A stretch of 64,000 bases of DNA, taken from the NCBI GenBank assembly GCA_964647585.1, contig CAZYGG010000010.1:10110-74109 (forward strand). Reading direction: 5' to 3'. Origin of the DNA: CAJINA01 sp964647585. Its GTDB lineage: Bacteria; Desulfobacterota; Desulfobacteria; Desulfobacterales; CAJINA01. The position numbers were made by a program, and so were the translations under genes. This document shows, one piece after another, positions 33,901-43,188 of the stretch (position 1 is the stretch's first letter; each line of letters begins with the position of its first letter). Under the pieces are notes generated by a model. The model made no database searches. It saw only the letters and a program-made list of their open reading frames with translations, and had not been told where the DNA came from.

Positions 33901-34635
33901 TTACTTGTCGGCAGCCTGCGCGGGCTGCGTTTGGGCTGGCGGGGGGAGGTAGTGCCGGCTGCCGTCATTTGCCCTTTCTATCTCGGCTTCGCAAAGGGTA
34001 ATGTATTGCAGGGCATCATGCTGCAGGCCGACATCCGGGTAGTCGGTGAGTACCGCTGTGAAACGATTTAAGGCGGCTTTGTAATAGCGGTTTTCAAAAT
34101 AGAAACGGCCCACGTATAAATCGTGGCCGGCCAGACTTTTGATACATGCGGCGATGTGCGGCCGGGCTTTGCGGGCATATCCGTCAAGAGGATATCTTTC
34201 CACCAGCTTGTTAAAATTTTCAAAGGCCTTGCGTGCGTTGGCCTGGTCCCGATCGATCGTGTCCACCTGGTCGAAATAACACCTGCCGATCTGGTACATT
34301 ATGTAGGGCACCGCTTCGTTGCGCGGGTGGAGATTGACAAACTCCTCGTAGGCGAACACAGCATCTTCATACTCTTCTTTCTTATAATAAGCATCCCCGA
34401 TTTTCAGTTCTGCCAGGATGGCGTATTTGCTGAAGGGGTACCAGTCTTTCAGTCTTTCAAAGGTTTCAATTGCTTCTGTATAGTTACCGTCCTGGTAAGC
34501 TTCCATCCCATCTTTGGCCAACTCATGCGCCGGGCGGGAGTCCTCTTTGCTGAACCAGGCGCATCCTGAAAGTAAAAAAAGCACCATGAGGCCGGTTATC
34601 AGTGCGCAATATTTGCGTTTATGGCTTATAAGCAT
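33901..34635 (-). CDS. bamD: Outer membrane protein assembly factor BamD
   Basis: Lipoprotein of the BAM complex inserting outer-membrane beta-barrels. 244 residues from the ATG at 34635 (AGGA box); a longer frame extends upstream but the signal peptide fixes the start. Signal and lipobox LLSGC with Cys25; then TPR repeats: MEAYQDGNYTEAIETFERLKDWYPFSKYA, AYYKKEEYEDAVFAYEEFVNLHPRNEA, and a third near YKAALNRFTAVLTDYPDVG. The C-terminal tail is Pro/Gln/Ala-rich. The family's usual start of the second TPR region is intact. Confidence 0.9.
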   Translation of the reverse strand: MLISHKRKYCALITGLMVLFLLSGCAWFSKEDSRPAHELAKDGMEAYQDGNYTEAIETFERLKDWYPFSKYAILAELKIGDAYYKKEEYEDAVFAYEEFVNLHPRNEAVPYIMYQIGRCYFDQVDTIDRDQANARKAFENFNKLVERYPLDGYARKARPHIAACIKSLAGHDLYVGRFYFENRYYKAALNRFTAVLTDYPDVGLQHDALQYITLCEAEIERANDGSRHYLPPPAQTQPAQAADK

Positions 34636-34661
34636 CGGGTTTGTCCTGAGTTGCCTGCATA

Positions 34662-34703
34662 AATAAACCGGTGAAGCCCCGCTGGCGACATCACCGGTTT
34701 CAG
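34662..34703 (-). terminator. Stem-loop between trxA and bamD
   Basis: Arms AAACCGGTGA (34665-34674) and TCACCGGTTT (34691-34700) around a 16-nt loop; read on the minus strand the stem is followed by TTTATTTAT. It probably ends the trxA transcript. Confidence 0.7.
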
Positions 34704-34737
34704 AGAACCCTGCTGCCCTCACGGAGGAAGGCGACGG

Positions 34738-35064
34738 TTACAAAAGTTTGTTAATCGCTTCTTCCAGTTTGGATTTGGCCACCATGCCGGTGATTTGCTC
34801 CACGACCTGCCCGTCTTTGAAAAAGATGAGCGTCGGAATTGCCTTGATACCGTATTTCCCGGGTGTCACCGGGTTATCATCCACATTGCATTTGGCAAAT
34901 TTAATCCGGTCTCCGAACACACTGGCCAGGTCATTGATTGCCGGGCCTATGGCTTTGCAGGGCCCACACCAGGGTGCCCAGAAATCAACCAGGGCGGGTT
35001 TGTCGGCCTGCAGGATTTCAATTTCAAAAGAGCTGTCTTCGATTTCAATAACATTTTCACCCAT
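34738..35064 (-). CDS. trxA: Thioredoxin
   Basis: 108-residue thioredoxin, cytoplasmic disulfide reductase. Active site WCGPC (about 32-36) in LVDFWAPWCGPCKAIGP, plus the cis-Pro loop KAIPTLIFFKDGQVV. AAGGAT ribosome site 10 bp upstream. The leader toward purN contains a strong hairpin GCGG-CTACA-TCGG-TGTAG-A-CCGC (35124-35146). Confidence 0.95.
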   Translation of the reverse strand: MGENVIEIEDSSFEIEILQADKPALVDFWAPWCGPCKAIGPAINDLASVFGDRIKFAKCNVDDNPVTPGKYGIKAIPTLIFFKDGQVVEQITGMVAKSKLEEAINKLL

Positions 35065-35103
35065 TGGATCGGTATCCTTTTTGTGTAAATAGTATTTCGG
35101 TGC

Positions 35104-35197
35104 CTGTCCGGGAGATCACCAAAGCGGCTACATCGGTGTAGACCGCATTCGATATTTTTTGCCTGATTGGCTAATGCGGGTGGTTTACCCCGGACAG
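35104..35197. repeat. Inverted repeat with inner hairpin in the trxA/purN divergent region
   Basis: Arms CTGTCCGGG (35104) and CCCGGACAG (ending 35197) with extended imperfect pairing (CACC/GGTG). The inner perfect hairpin lies at 35124-35146. It sits 40-130 bp upstream of trxA, so it may be a structured leader or a repeat insertion. Confidence 0.6.
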
Positions 35198-35353
35198 CCA
35201 ATTCCATACGATTGCTGGCTTCATATATAATAGTGCTGGTATTCATTGTCAACCGTGTAAAGCGCGTTTCTTATACGACAATTGACACGCATTCGCGCTT
35301 TTGCTAAGGCCTAGATACTACCAGCGGGATCCACCAACCAAACAGGAGGCGAC

Positions 35354-36154
35354 ATGGCGGATAAAATCAAAATCGGCGCACTTATTTCCGGGGGCGGCAC
35401 CAATCTGCAGGCAATCATCGATTCCTGCGAAGCGGGGAAAATTGATGGTGAGATGGTCTTCGTGGGATCTGATAATCCCGATGCGAAAGGTTTGCAGCGG
35501 GGAAAAAAACACGGCATTCCCACCTTTGTTGTTGATTATGGCCAGATTATCAGACAATACCGCGAAAATCCGGATGCGGTTTCTCTGCCGGCCGATTTTG
35601 ACCTTGAAGATCTTGTTGAAAAGCAAGGGCTTTTCGCACCTGAGGCCAATCCCGAGAAAGTCAACGCGTTTTTGCACACCCGGGCCGTGGCAGAGGCCGC
35701 CCTGATAGAGGCGATGCAGCTGTATGATTTTGACCTGCTGGTCCTGGCCGGGTTCATGCGCAATTTGACCCCCTATCTTATCGACCGCCTCAATACGGTG
35801 CCCGGCAAACCGATTATCATGAACATTCACCCGGCCCTGTTACCCTCGTTTCCGGGTGTGGATGGCTACGGTGACACCTTTCGCTACGGGTGCAAGGTGG
35901 GGGGCTGTACGGTTCATTTCATCGATTATGGTGAGGATTCCGGTCCGATTATCGGCCAGCGCGCTTTTGAAATCCAGCCTGGCGACTCGCTGGACACCAT
36001 TAAAGCCAACGGTCTTGAGCAGGAATGGATTCTTTACCCGGAATGCATTCAGCTGTTTTCCGAAGGGCGGCTTTCGACGGAACTCAAGACCTTTACGACC
36101 GATAGCGGCCAGGAGATAAAACGGACGCTGACGGTTATAGCGCCCCCGGCTTAG
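35354..36154 (+). CDS. purN: Phosphoribosylglycinamide formyltransferase, long form
   Basis: Formylates GAR in purine synthesis. 266 residues against about 200-210 in E. coli: an insert of about 45 residues (about 66-112) separates the N-terminal GALISGGGTNLQAIID loop from the core. Catalytic residues are kept: Asn157 and His159 in IIMNIHPALLPSF, and Asp195 in VHFIDYGEDSGPII. Good AGGAGG ribosome site. Converges with the TraB-family gene, stops overlapping by 4 bp. Confidence 0.88.
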   Translation: MADKIKIGALISGGGTNLQAIIDSCEAGKIDGEMVFVGSDNPDAKGLQRGKKHGIPTFVVDYGQIIRQYRENPDAVSLPADFDLEDLVEKQGLFAPEANPEKVNAFLHTRAVAEAALIEAMQLYDFDLLVLAGFMRNLTPYLIDRLNTVPGKPIIMNIHPALLPSFPGVDGYGDTFRYGCKVGGCTVHFIDYGEDSGPIIGQRAFEIQPGDSLDTIKANGLEQEWILYPECIQLFSEGRLSTELKTFTTDSGQEIKRTLTVIAPPA

Positions 36155-37320
36155 AAAAAGCGCAGCATCATGGGGATGGCCACAAAGGTACCGATGGCGC
36201 TGCCCAGGTTGGTAAAAACAACCACCAGTAGAATTTTGGTCACCTTGTTTTGCCAGAAGCCCTTTACCGAGAGGATGTCCTGGGGTAGCTTTTCAAAGTC
36301 CTTGACCTTGGGTTTACGGGTGAAGGCTTCCACCAGGCCCGAGACCCAGCCGGCGGCAATCATGGGGTTGAGCGAGGTGAGCGGGGCGGCCAGGACGGAG
36401 GATACCACTGTGAGCGGGTGGGCCAGGGCAATGAGAGCACCCAACCCGGCCAGGATGCCATTGGCCGCCACCCACCAGGTGAGCATACCGGTTCCGGCAT
36501 CCTTGCCGCCCAGATAAAACCCGGCTGCCAGCACAATAAGGATGGCGCCCGGGAGCAGCCATTTCAAGAGGCCGGCCAGCGGGCCTTTCGGCGGCAGTAC
36601 TTCGAGTTTGTCGAGTTGTATGTCGCTCTCCCAGTATTTTTTAATACCGGGGACATGGCCGGCGCCGACCACTGCTACAATTTTACTGCCCGGCGCCGAC
36701 CTGATTTTTTCACAGAGATACTGGTCCCTTTCGTCGATCAGAATATCTTTCACCACCGGCATGGCCTGGCCCAGTTCGGCCAGCAGTGATTCGAGAACAT
36801 CCTGCTTCTTCATGTTTTCGATATCTTCCTCACCGATATCATCCACTTCACCCAGCGATAAAATCAGCTGGAAAAGCAGTTTGATCTTGGCCCACAACCC
36901 CATCGTGCGCCAGGTCCGCGAGAGGGTGACCCGGATATCCCGATCAGCCAGGTGGATATCAGCGCCCGCAGCTTCACCGCTTTCAATGGCCTTGACCATC
37001 TCGGCTCCGGGTTTGATGTCCAGTTTGGCCGCGATTCTTTTTTGAAAAGAGGCCAGCATAAAATTGGCCAGCAGCAGGAAGGCCTTTTTTTCCTTGATAA
37101 CCTTGATAATGTCCATTTCCTGCCACTGATCTTTTTGTTTAATTGTCTGAAAGCGGGAGGGACACAGTTCCACGGCTACGGTGTCAGGGTTTTCCTGTTC
37201 AATAACGGATTTGACGAGGGTGACACTCTCTTTCGAGACATGGGCGGTTCCGATCAGGATGATCTGTTTGTCGTCGCAGGCAAGATTGTGGACGACATTG
37301 GGGTTGTTTAAAACGGTCAT
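36151..37320 (-). CDS. TraB/PrgY family membrane protein
   Basis: 389 residues. The N-terminal TraB (Tiki-like) domain has ILIGTAHVSKESV (GxxH-type motif, about 22-34), AVELCPSRF with the conserved Glu, ERDQYLCEKI and VVGAGHVPGIKKYW. The C-terminal half has about four membrane spans (from about 250, LLKWLLPGAILIVLAAGFYLG, to the end). PrgY of Enterococcus inhibits a pheromone and eukaryotic Tiki is a metalloprotease; the bacterial chromosomal versions have no proven role. Confidence 0.88.
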   Translation of the reverse strand: MTVLNNPNVVHNLACDDKQIILIGTAHVSKESVTLVKSVIEQENPDTVAVELCPSRFQTIKQKDQWQEMDIIKVIKEKKAFLLLANFMLASFQKRIAAKLDIKPGAEMVKAIESGEAAGADIHLADRDIRVTLSRTWRTMGLWAKIKLLFQLILSLGEVDDIGEEDIENMKKQDVLESLLAELGQAMPVVKDILIDERDQYLCEKIRSAPGSKIVAVVGAGHVPGIKKYWESDIQLDKLEVLPPKGPLAGLLKWLLPGAILIVLAAGFYLGGKDAGTGMLTWWVAANGILAGLGALIALAHPLTVVSSVLAAPLTSLNPMIAAGWVSGLVEAFTRKPKVKDFEKLPQDILSVKGFWQNKVTKILLVVVFTNLGSAIGTFVAIPMMLRFF

Positions 37321-37476
37321 TATCTGTATGTTTCCATATTGTTTTGGCCTAAAAATGCCTGCTCTACAGGGGTATTTTATTTAGGACCGAATATAAGTAG
37401 TCGATTTCAGGTGTCAATGCAAGGCTCAGTTTGCCCGGCAGATGAATTACCCACTTCAGGAGGCAGGCGGACAGCG

Positions 37477-38292
37477 ATGAAGGATGAACAAGGTCCCAGT
37501 GGAACAGTTCAGATGATTACCCAGGAGCCCTATTATGTGGAATCAAGCGGTGAAGTCGGGATGTTCGCGGCTGCATACGGCGCACGCCTGCCGGTGATGC
37601 TCAAAGGCCCCACCGGCTGCGGCAAGAGCCGTTTTGTCGAATACATGGCTTACCGGCTGCAGCGTCCCCTTGTGACGGTGGCCTGCCACGAGGACCTGTT
37701 TGCTTCCGACCTCATCGGCCGCTATCTTCTAAAGAGTGATAAAACGGTCTGGGTGGACGGCCCGCTGACCCGGGCGGTGCGGGACGGAGCGATCTGCTAT
37801 CTGGATGAAATCGTGGAGGCCCGCAAGGATACCACTGTTGTGATTCATCCGTTGACGGATAATCGGCGTGTCCTGAATATCGATAAAAAGAACGAAACCA
37901 TCGCGGCCCATCCTGATTTTTCAATGGTGATCTCTTTCAACCCGGGCTATCAGTCTGTTTTGAAGGATATGAAACAGAGCACCCGGCAGCGATTCGTTGC
38001 ATTTGATTTCAACTATCCGGACCCTGAAAATGAGACCCGCATTGTAGCCCACGAGGGTAACGTTGCCGCGGACATTGCCGGGCAGCTGGTTCTTTTAGGC
38101 CAGAAAATCAGGAATATGCGCGAGCACGGTCTTACCGAGGGCGCCAGCACGCGCCTGCTGATATACGCCGCCCAACTGATCAGCCGGGGGGTCGACTTAA
38201 AACCTGCCTGCCGCACAGCCGTCTGCCAGCCGCTTACGGATGACGAGCGCTTGCAGGAGACGCTGGCAGACCTGATCGATGATATTTTTTAA
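37477..38292 (+). CDS. MoxR-type AAA+ ATPase, CbbQ/NirQ/NorQ family
   Basis: AAA+ motor that, with a von Willebrand partner, activates or loads metal into a client enzyme. 271 residues from the ATG at 37477 (AGGAGGCAGGCGG upstream). Walker A GPTGCGKS (44-51), Walker B AICYLDEI (Asp110-Glu111), sensor STRQRFVAFDFNYP and the C-terminal CbbQ_C-like helix region. The next gene is a NorD-like VWA protein, giving the standard Q/D (Q/O) pair, but neither nitric oxide reductase nor Rubisco genes are present. Confidence 0.9.
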   Translation: MKDEQGPSGTVQMITQEPYYVESSGEVGMFAAAYGARLPVMLKGPTGCGKSRFVEYMAYRLQRPLVTVACHEDLFASDLIGRYLLKSDKTVWVDGPLTRAVRDGAICYLDEIVEARKDTTVVIHPLTDNRRVLNIDKKNETIAAHPDFSMVISFNPGYQSVLKDMKQSTRQRFVAFDFNYPDPENETRIVAHEGNVAADIAGQLVLLGQKIRNMREHGLTEGASTRLLIYAAQLISRGVDLKPACRTAVCQPLTDDERLQETLADLIDDIF

Positions 38293-38368
38293 AATGATGG
38301 TATCTAATGCGTTATAAGTACTGCCAATCATATTGAAACGCTATTATGGATTCATTGGACCATTAAAT

Positions 38369-38528
38369 CCGAAATTTGAAACTCGAAATTCGAAACAAAC
38401 TCGAAATTCAAATGATCAAATGACAAAAACAGGTGCTTGCTGGCCGATAGGTTTTGTTTGATTATTTGGTTATTGTGGTTTGCCTAATTGTTTCGAACTT
38501 CGATATTCGGATTTCGGATTTTTCGTTA
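38369..38528. repeat. Inverted 7-bp word array (TCGAAAT type) before the NorD-like gene
   Basis: Left heptamers CCGAAAT, TTGAAAC, TCGAAAT, TCGAAAC, (AAAC), TCGAAAT, TCAAATG from 38369; right arm TTCGATA, TTCGGAT, TTCGGAT near 38500-38520. An inner pair TTTGATT/ATTTGGT mirrors the ATCAAATG words. It fills most of the 311-bp gap. Confidence 0.8.
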
Positions 38529-38603
38529 TAATTAAAAGAGCCACTAACTAGAAACTTATGGGACGCAATAGTGGAAGTTATCTCAAAACGGGGAGGGTAC
38601 CCA

Positions 38604-41357
38604 ATGGTTCCTGACCAGGATCCTCTTGAATACCTTGCCTCCGCCGATCCGGATCTGGCCGATCGGCTGCGTACCGCGATAAAGGCCAGCCCGGTGCCCT
38701 GTTCGGACCGGGAGGTCCGCTTCCTGGTGGATGAAATCCTGAAAGGATTTGTCGCCGAGTTCTCTTTTGGACAGGCATATGCCCGTGGAATTGAGACTTT
38801 AATCGGCCTGTCCGGGCCTGGGCGGATGCAGCGTTACTGCACCCTTGTCAACGATGCCGGCCGGCACGGCCCGGCCTTGGGGAAGCTTTTCGCCGGGGCC
38901 CTGGTGGCGGTGGTGGCCCACGATCCGGGGCGGTTTACCGACCGGTTTCTCCAGGTAACCGCCATCATGCTGACCAAGGGCGCCTATACCCTTAAAGATC
39001 CGCTCAACACCCTGTCCGGTTTCCTGGCGACCGGCGATACCGCCAGTGCGCAAAGCTACCTGGAACTGTTAGCCGAGGTTTACGACCGCTACCTCACCTA
39101 CAACCGTTGTGTGAGGATCTCAAAACGACTGCCGCGCCTGGTTGCCACCTTGCCGAAGGAGCGGCGGATAGCCCGGTTGACGGCGCTGAGAAAGGTGATG
39201 GCCGTGGACGACGTCCTCATGGAATCCTTTTTCGATGGCCTCCCCAAGGGTGTTGGCCTGCTGGATGAGAAGGCGCTGGCGGTTTTCGTGAACCAGGGCC
39301 TTGAGACGTTTCACCGGGACCGGGCGCACGGGATTCGTTTTTTTGAACTGGCGTCTCTCCCCGGCATCGAAACTTGCCGGGCGTTGCAGGTAGCCATGCC
39401 GCTGCGCGCGGTGCGCGGTCGGCTCGACCGGTACCTCCGGGCCCGGATCGGCAAAGGCCTGACCGTCAATGCCGTCACCGACATGCCGGCTGCCTATAAA
39501 CAGCCGGGAGACAATGCCTGTGTCTATTTTGATGGGGCTTCCCTGTATTTTCAGGATGTCATCAACCGGTTTCCCACGAAACAGGCCAATACGGATCTAT
39601 ATATGTGTCTTGCCCGGCTGGAGTCGGGCTGTGCTGAGTTCGGGACTTTTGATTTTGACCTGGAAAAGGCGGCCGACCGGCAGGGGATCGACTTGACGGC
39701 GCATACTTTTCCGCCGGATCTGTCAGACTTGGATCGGTTTTTTATCACCTTTGCCATCCCGGGTCTTGCGGCGGATCTTTTTACACTGGTCGAACACGGT
39801 CGGCTCCGGCGGCGGCTGGCTGCCAGGTACCCCGGTCTTGACCGGGCGGCCCGGGCAACCATCGGCCGGAAGGTGACCCGCCTGTGTGAAGCCGGCAGCC
39901 GGCCGGTCTTTCTGTATGATCTTTATACGCGCATAGCCCTGGGGTTGAACGGGGAAACGCAGCCAGGCGCCGCCGGGACTATCGAGACCGTGGAGCGGGC
40001 CGTGACCATTTTCAACAGCTTGGTCACGGATGCCGCCACCGTCGAGACCAGCGCCGGTGTGGTTCAGGAAATCTTTTCGATGGTTGTCGCGGCGGTGGCC
40101 GGCAGTGATCCGGTGATGGTGACCCCGGGGGGGTATCCGGGCATGCAACTGCCGTTTGGTCGGAAAGTCCGGCCGGCGCTGCACAACCTTCGTTATCACC
40201 GGGATCAAGCGCTTGCCCGCCGGATCAAGCGACGGATGCGTAAATCCGGGTTCAAAGTGTATCGCTCCGATCTGGAAAAACTGCTTCAAGAAAAACGTGG
40301 CCGGCTTAGCGCCGATGATCTCAGGCGGGTTGTTGTTGCGGCGGACCGGGAAACCGAAAAACAGGGAGCCGGTGGCGCGGGAGTGCCGGATCCGGGCAGC
40401 GTGTCGATAGTTGATCTGTTGCCTGAAACCGGCACCGGTGAGGATGATCAGGCAGATGCCGCCGCCAATGTATTCCGGTATCCCGAGTGGGATAGCACCC
40501 AGAATGAATACCTTATGGATCACGCCCGGTTGACCGAAAAGAAGTTGACCGGGCATGCAAACGGGTTTTATCTGCAGACCTTACAGCGGCACCGGGGCCT
40601 TGTTACAAGGATAAAAACCGCGTTCGAACTTCTGAAACCCGAAGGTATCCGGATTCTGCGCCAATGGATCGAAGGGGATGACTTCGATTACCGCGCGATG
40701 CTCGACTACGCAGTGGATAAAAGGGCGGGGATCATGCCCTCCGACCGCCTGTACATAAAAAGAATGAAATCCGCACGGGATGTGGCCGTGCTGCTGCTGG
40801 TGGATCTTTCCAAATCCACGTCCAACACGGTTCAGGGCTCAGCCGATACGGTTCTGGACGTTGAAAAGGAAGCCATCGTCCTTTTCTGTGAAGCGCTTGA
40901 GGTGGTGGGTGACACCTATGCCATATCCGGTTTTTCAGGTACCGGCCGCCTGGGGGTTGATTTTTTCACACTCAAGGAGTTCAAGGAGACCATGGGGTCT
41001 TCCGTCAGGGCCCGGATAAATGCAATGGCACCCCAGCGCAACACGCGGATGGGGACTGCCATCCGCCACGCCGCGCAGCGTTTTCGCAGGGTTGATTCAG
41101 CAGTCAGGCTGCTCATTGTACTGGGAGACGGTTACCCCAATGACGCGGGCTATAAAAAGCGCTATGCCATAGAAGATACCCGCAAGGCGATCTTTGAAGC
41201 CCGGTCGCAGAATATCTATACCCATGGCATCACGGTGAACATCAGGTCGCACAATGAAATGGATGACCTTTTCGGCCCTGTTCACCATACGGCTATTTCG
41301 GATGTACGTGAATTGCCGGACAAGTTGTGGCGGATCTATAGTTCCCTGACCCGCTGA
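38604..41357 (+). CDS. NorD/CbbO-like von Willebrand factor A domain protein
   Basis: Partner of the MoxR ATPase. 917 residues from the ATG at 38604 (GGGAGGG box 6 bp upstream; an in-frame GTG 11 codons earlier lacks one). A large helical N-terminal part of about 700 residues is followed by a C-terminal VWA domain. Its MIDAS motif is Asp734-x-Ser736-x-Ser738 (LLLVDLSKSTSNT), with LIVLGDGYPNDAGYKKRYAIEDTRKAIFEA downstream typical of NorD. The VWA protein is thought to bridge the ATPase to its client. The client is unknown here. Confidence 0.88.
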   Translation: MVPDQDPLEYLASADPDLADRLRTAIKASPVPCSDREVRFLVDEILKGFVAEFSFGQAYARGIETLIGLSGPGRMQRYCTLVNDAGRHGPALGKLFAGALVAVVAHDPGRFTDRFLQVTAIMLTKGAYTLKDPLNTLSGFLATGDTASAQSYLELLAEVYDRYLTYNRCVRISKRLPRLVATLPKERRIARLTALRKVMAVDDVLMESFFDGLPKGVGLLDEKALAVFVNQGLETFHRDRAHGIRFFELASLPGIETCRALQVAMPLRAVRGRLDRYLRARIGKGLTVNAVTDMPAAYKQPGDNACVYFDGASLYFQDVINRFPTKQANTDLYMCLARLESGCAEFGTFDFDLEKAADRQGIDLTAHTFPPDLSDLDRFFITFAIPGLAADLFTLVEHGRLRRRLAARYPGLDRAARATIGRKVTRLCEAGSRPVFLYDLYTRIALGLNGETQPGAAGTIETVERAVTIFNSLVTDAATVETSAGVVQEIFSMVVAAVAGSDPVMVTPGGYPGMQLPFGRKVRPALHNLRYHRDQALARRIKRRMRKSGFKVYRSDLEKLLQEKRGRLSADDLRRVVVAADRETEKQGAGGAGVPDPGSVSIVDLLPETGTGEDDQADAAANVFRYPEWDSTQNEYLMDHARLTEKKLTGHANGFYLQTLQRHRGLVTRIKTAFELLKPEGIRILRQWIEGDDFDYRAMLDYAVDKRAGIMPSDRLYIKRMKSARDVAVLLLVDLSKSTSNTVQGSADTVLDVEKEAIVLFCEALEVVGDTYAISGFSGTGRLGVDFFTLKEFKETMGSSVRARINAMAPQRNTRMGTAIRHAAQRFRRVDSAVRLLIVLGDGYPNDAGYKKRYAIEDTRKAIFEARSQNIYTHGITVNIRSHNEMDDLFGPVHHTAISDVRELPDKLWRIYSSLTR

Positions 41358-41436
41358 TCAGAGGTGGCGAAGCGTTTAAACCCGATTGTATTCACGAAAA
41401 AGATGTTTATAGTTTTTTTATTACCCAAAATAAGCA

Positions 41437-41564
41437 GTTAGCCATTGGCTTTTAGATTTCAGACAGATTATTCCATTGTATAGAAGTCATGGTAGATAAG
41501 CCAAACAGATGCAAGGGAGACCTGATGGTTCCATGTTCTAAGGGCTAACGGCTAAAAGTTAATC
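41437..41564. repeat. Inverted 7-bp word array (GTTAGCC type)
   Basis: Left: GTTAGCC, ATTGGCT, TTTAGAT, TTCAGAC (41437-41464). Right: TCTAAGG, GCTAACG, GCTAAAA, GTTAATC (41537-41564). The vocabulary is shared with the array at 63739-63815. Confidence 0.78.
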
Positions 41565-41603
41565 GCTCAATTTAGGTATAAACAACGCTAACAGGATGCA
41601 GGC

Positions 41604-42029
41604 ATGCTACTTTACGACAGCATATACAAGTGGGACGGATTTGGTGGCCGCCTGAAACTGGCCAGTGGGAAATGTGTCTTGCGCCTGCACGACATGACCC
41701 GGGGCGATGCCAACAATCTTTTCCTTTTAAAGCCTTTCATTGCACTGGCCACCGATCACCCGGACAGTGCCATGTCCATTAAAAGCTGCGCCGGGCACAT
41801 TGTCACCTGCCTGGTGAAGGACTTCGGGGTTGATCCGGCCCGGATGGCGTATATCGAGTACTATCCCGCGGTGAAATATGGTGAGAAAAAGCAGCACAAG
41901 ATCGCAGAACGGTTTGAAATCCTGGAATTCGTCTGGTGTGATGGTAAGGCTTTGCATCCCAAGTGGCGGCCGTTACCCGAGAACATGTTGGACCAGATAA
42001 AACCGCTGGTCCGGGGATGGACCGGGTGA
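41604..42029 (+). CDS. Hypothetical protein
   Basis: 141 residues, not recognised. Good AGGATG ribosome site and normal codon use argue for a real gene. Visible features: LLYDSIYKWDGFGGRLKLASGKCVLRLHDMTRG, two internal cysteines, and a C-terminal EFVWCDGKALHPKWRPLP; no signal peptide or membrane span, so probably cytoplasmic. It lies between the NorD-like gene and a divergent TPR lipoprotein, isolated by repeat arrays on both sides. Confidence 0.7.
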   Translation: MLLYDSIYKWDGFGGRLKLASGKCVLRLHDMTRGDANNLFLLKPFIALATDHPDSAMSIKSCAGHIVTCLVKDFGVDPARMAYIEYYPAVKYGEKKQHKIAERFEILEFVWCDGKALHPKWRPLPENMLDQIKPLVRGWTG

Positions 42030-42035
42030 AAACCT

Positions 42036-42216
42036 GAAACCCGGAACGCCCAACATCGAACGCTCAACATTGAACATTGAATTGCAATCCGCCTTCTGTG
42101 GTTGAGTGCAATATTCGGATCAGGCGGTAATCGATCATAGGTGGTAGAATCAGTGCAGCGAAGCTGCATTCATTGTTCGACGTTGGATGTTCGATGTTGA
42201 ATGTTGGAAGTTCGGG
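42036..42216. repeat. Inverted 7-bp word array (TCGAACG / GTTCGAT type)
   Basis: Left: CCCAACA, TCGAACG, CTCAACA, TTGAACA, TTGAATT. Right (42175-42216): GTTCGAC, GTTGGAT, GTTCGAT, GTTGAAT, GTTGGAA, GTTCGGG. The centre, read on the minus strand, has GCTTCGCTGCACTGATT, close to the centre motif of the ribD/ribE array. Confidence 0.85.
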
Positions 42217-42255
42217 TTTAGCGGAGTCCACCGTTTACATTCAAAGCCCCTATTC

Positions 42256-43188
42256 CTACCGGCACGGTCTCTTCAGCGTTTTGTCTTCCAGCCAGGTCTT
42301 GACGAAGTGTGTGGTGAGCCGGATATCCGCTCCGGTCGTTGCGGCTGCCTGTTCGAGTTTTTTCATCAGCGCTTTGACATTGAGCCTGTCGTTGAGCAGG
42401 GCGTATATCTTGACCGCTCTTTTGTAGTGTGCGAGGGCTTTTTCAAGGGCATCTTTCTCCCGGTAAACATCCCCCAGTTGGGTGTGGTTCTGGGCCATGC
42501 CTTGATAAAACCCCACCGCCCGATCGCTATCCAGGGCCTGCTGGAAATGTTCAACGGCGCCGGCCGCATTTCCCTGCGCGTGCATCAGTCGGCCGAGGGT
42601 GAAATGTATCTTGGCCTGAGAGGCCCGATCATGCTTGGTGACGCTGGCCAGGGCTTCCTCCAGCACGGCTTGTGCCTGGGTATAGGACCTTTTTTTGAGG
42701 AGCAGGATGCCCTGATTAATCTGCAGGGGTAAGAAAGGCGCGGTTGTTCTTTTTACAGCGGTTTCGAGAAGGGTTTCGGCCGATTCCAGGCGGTCGGCGC
42801 CGATAAGGGCCGCGGCTTTGTTCGACAGGGCTTGCAAGGCTGCCGGTTGGTCCCCCAGGGCGTCACTGATTGCCAGAGCTTCGTCAAAAAATGCGACCGC
42901 GTTGTCAACGTCGCCATTGGCCTGGTAGATATTTCCGAGACTGTTCAGGCTGATCGCGACTCCGGGCAGGTCATCAGCCGCGGTAAATTTGACATGGGCC
43001 CTGTAAAAGTAGGTGGCCGCCTGCCGGTAGCACCCCTTCGCATACAGTTGATTCCCCTTCTGGATTTCTTTGACACCGTCCTGGGTAATGGCCGGTGTTT
43101 CGACCGCCTTCTGGGGGGCGCCGCTGCAGGCGCAGACAAGGCCTATAATAAACAGCCAGGTAGCGTGCCGGAAAGCTTTTCTTTTCAT
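42256..43188 (-). CDS. TPR-repeat lipoprotein
   Basis: 310 residues from the ATG at 43188 (the longer frame upstream has no signal peptide). N-terminus MKRKAFRHATWLFIIGLVCAC gives a lipoprotein signal with likely lipidated Cys21 (lipobox VCAC, slightly atypical). The rest is at least five tetratricopeptide repeats, e.g. ISLNSLGNIYQANGDVDNAVAFFDEALAIS, KIHFTLGRLMHAQGNAAGAVEHFQQAL and NHTQLGDVYREKDALEKALAHYKRAV. Probably a periplasmic protein-interaction scaffold; no specific partner visible. Confidence 0.82.
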   Translation of the reverse strand: MKRKAFRHATWLFIIGLVCACSGAPQKAVETPAITQDGVKEIQKGNQLYAKGCYRQAATYFYRAHVKFTAADDLPGVAISLNSLGNIYQANGDVDNAVAFFDEALAISDALGDQPAALQALSNKAAALIGADRLESAETLLETAVKRTTAPFLPLQINQGILLLKKRSYTQAQAVLEEALASVTKHDRASQAKIHFTLGRLMHAQGNAAGAVEHFQQALDSDRAVGFYQGMAQNHTQLGDVYREKDALEKALAHYKRAVKIYALLNDRLNVKALMKKLEQAAATTGADIRLTTHFVKTWLEDKTLKRPCR

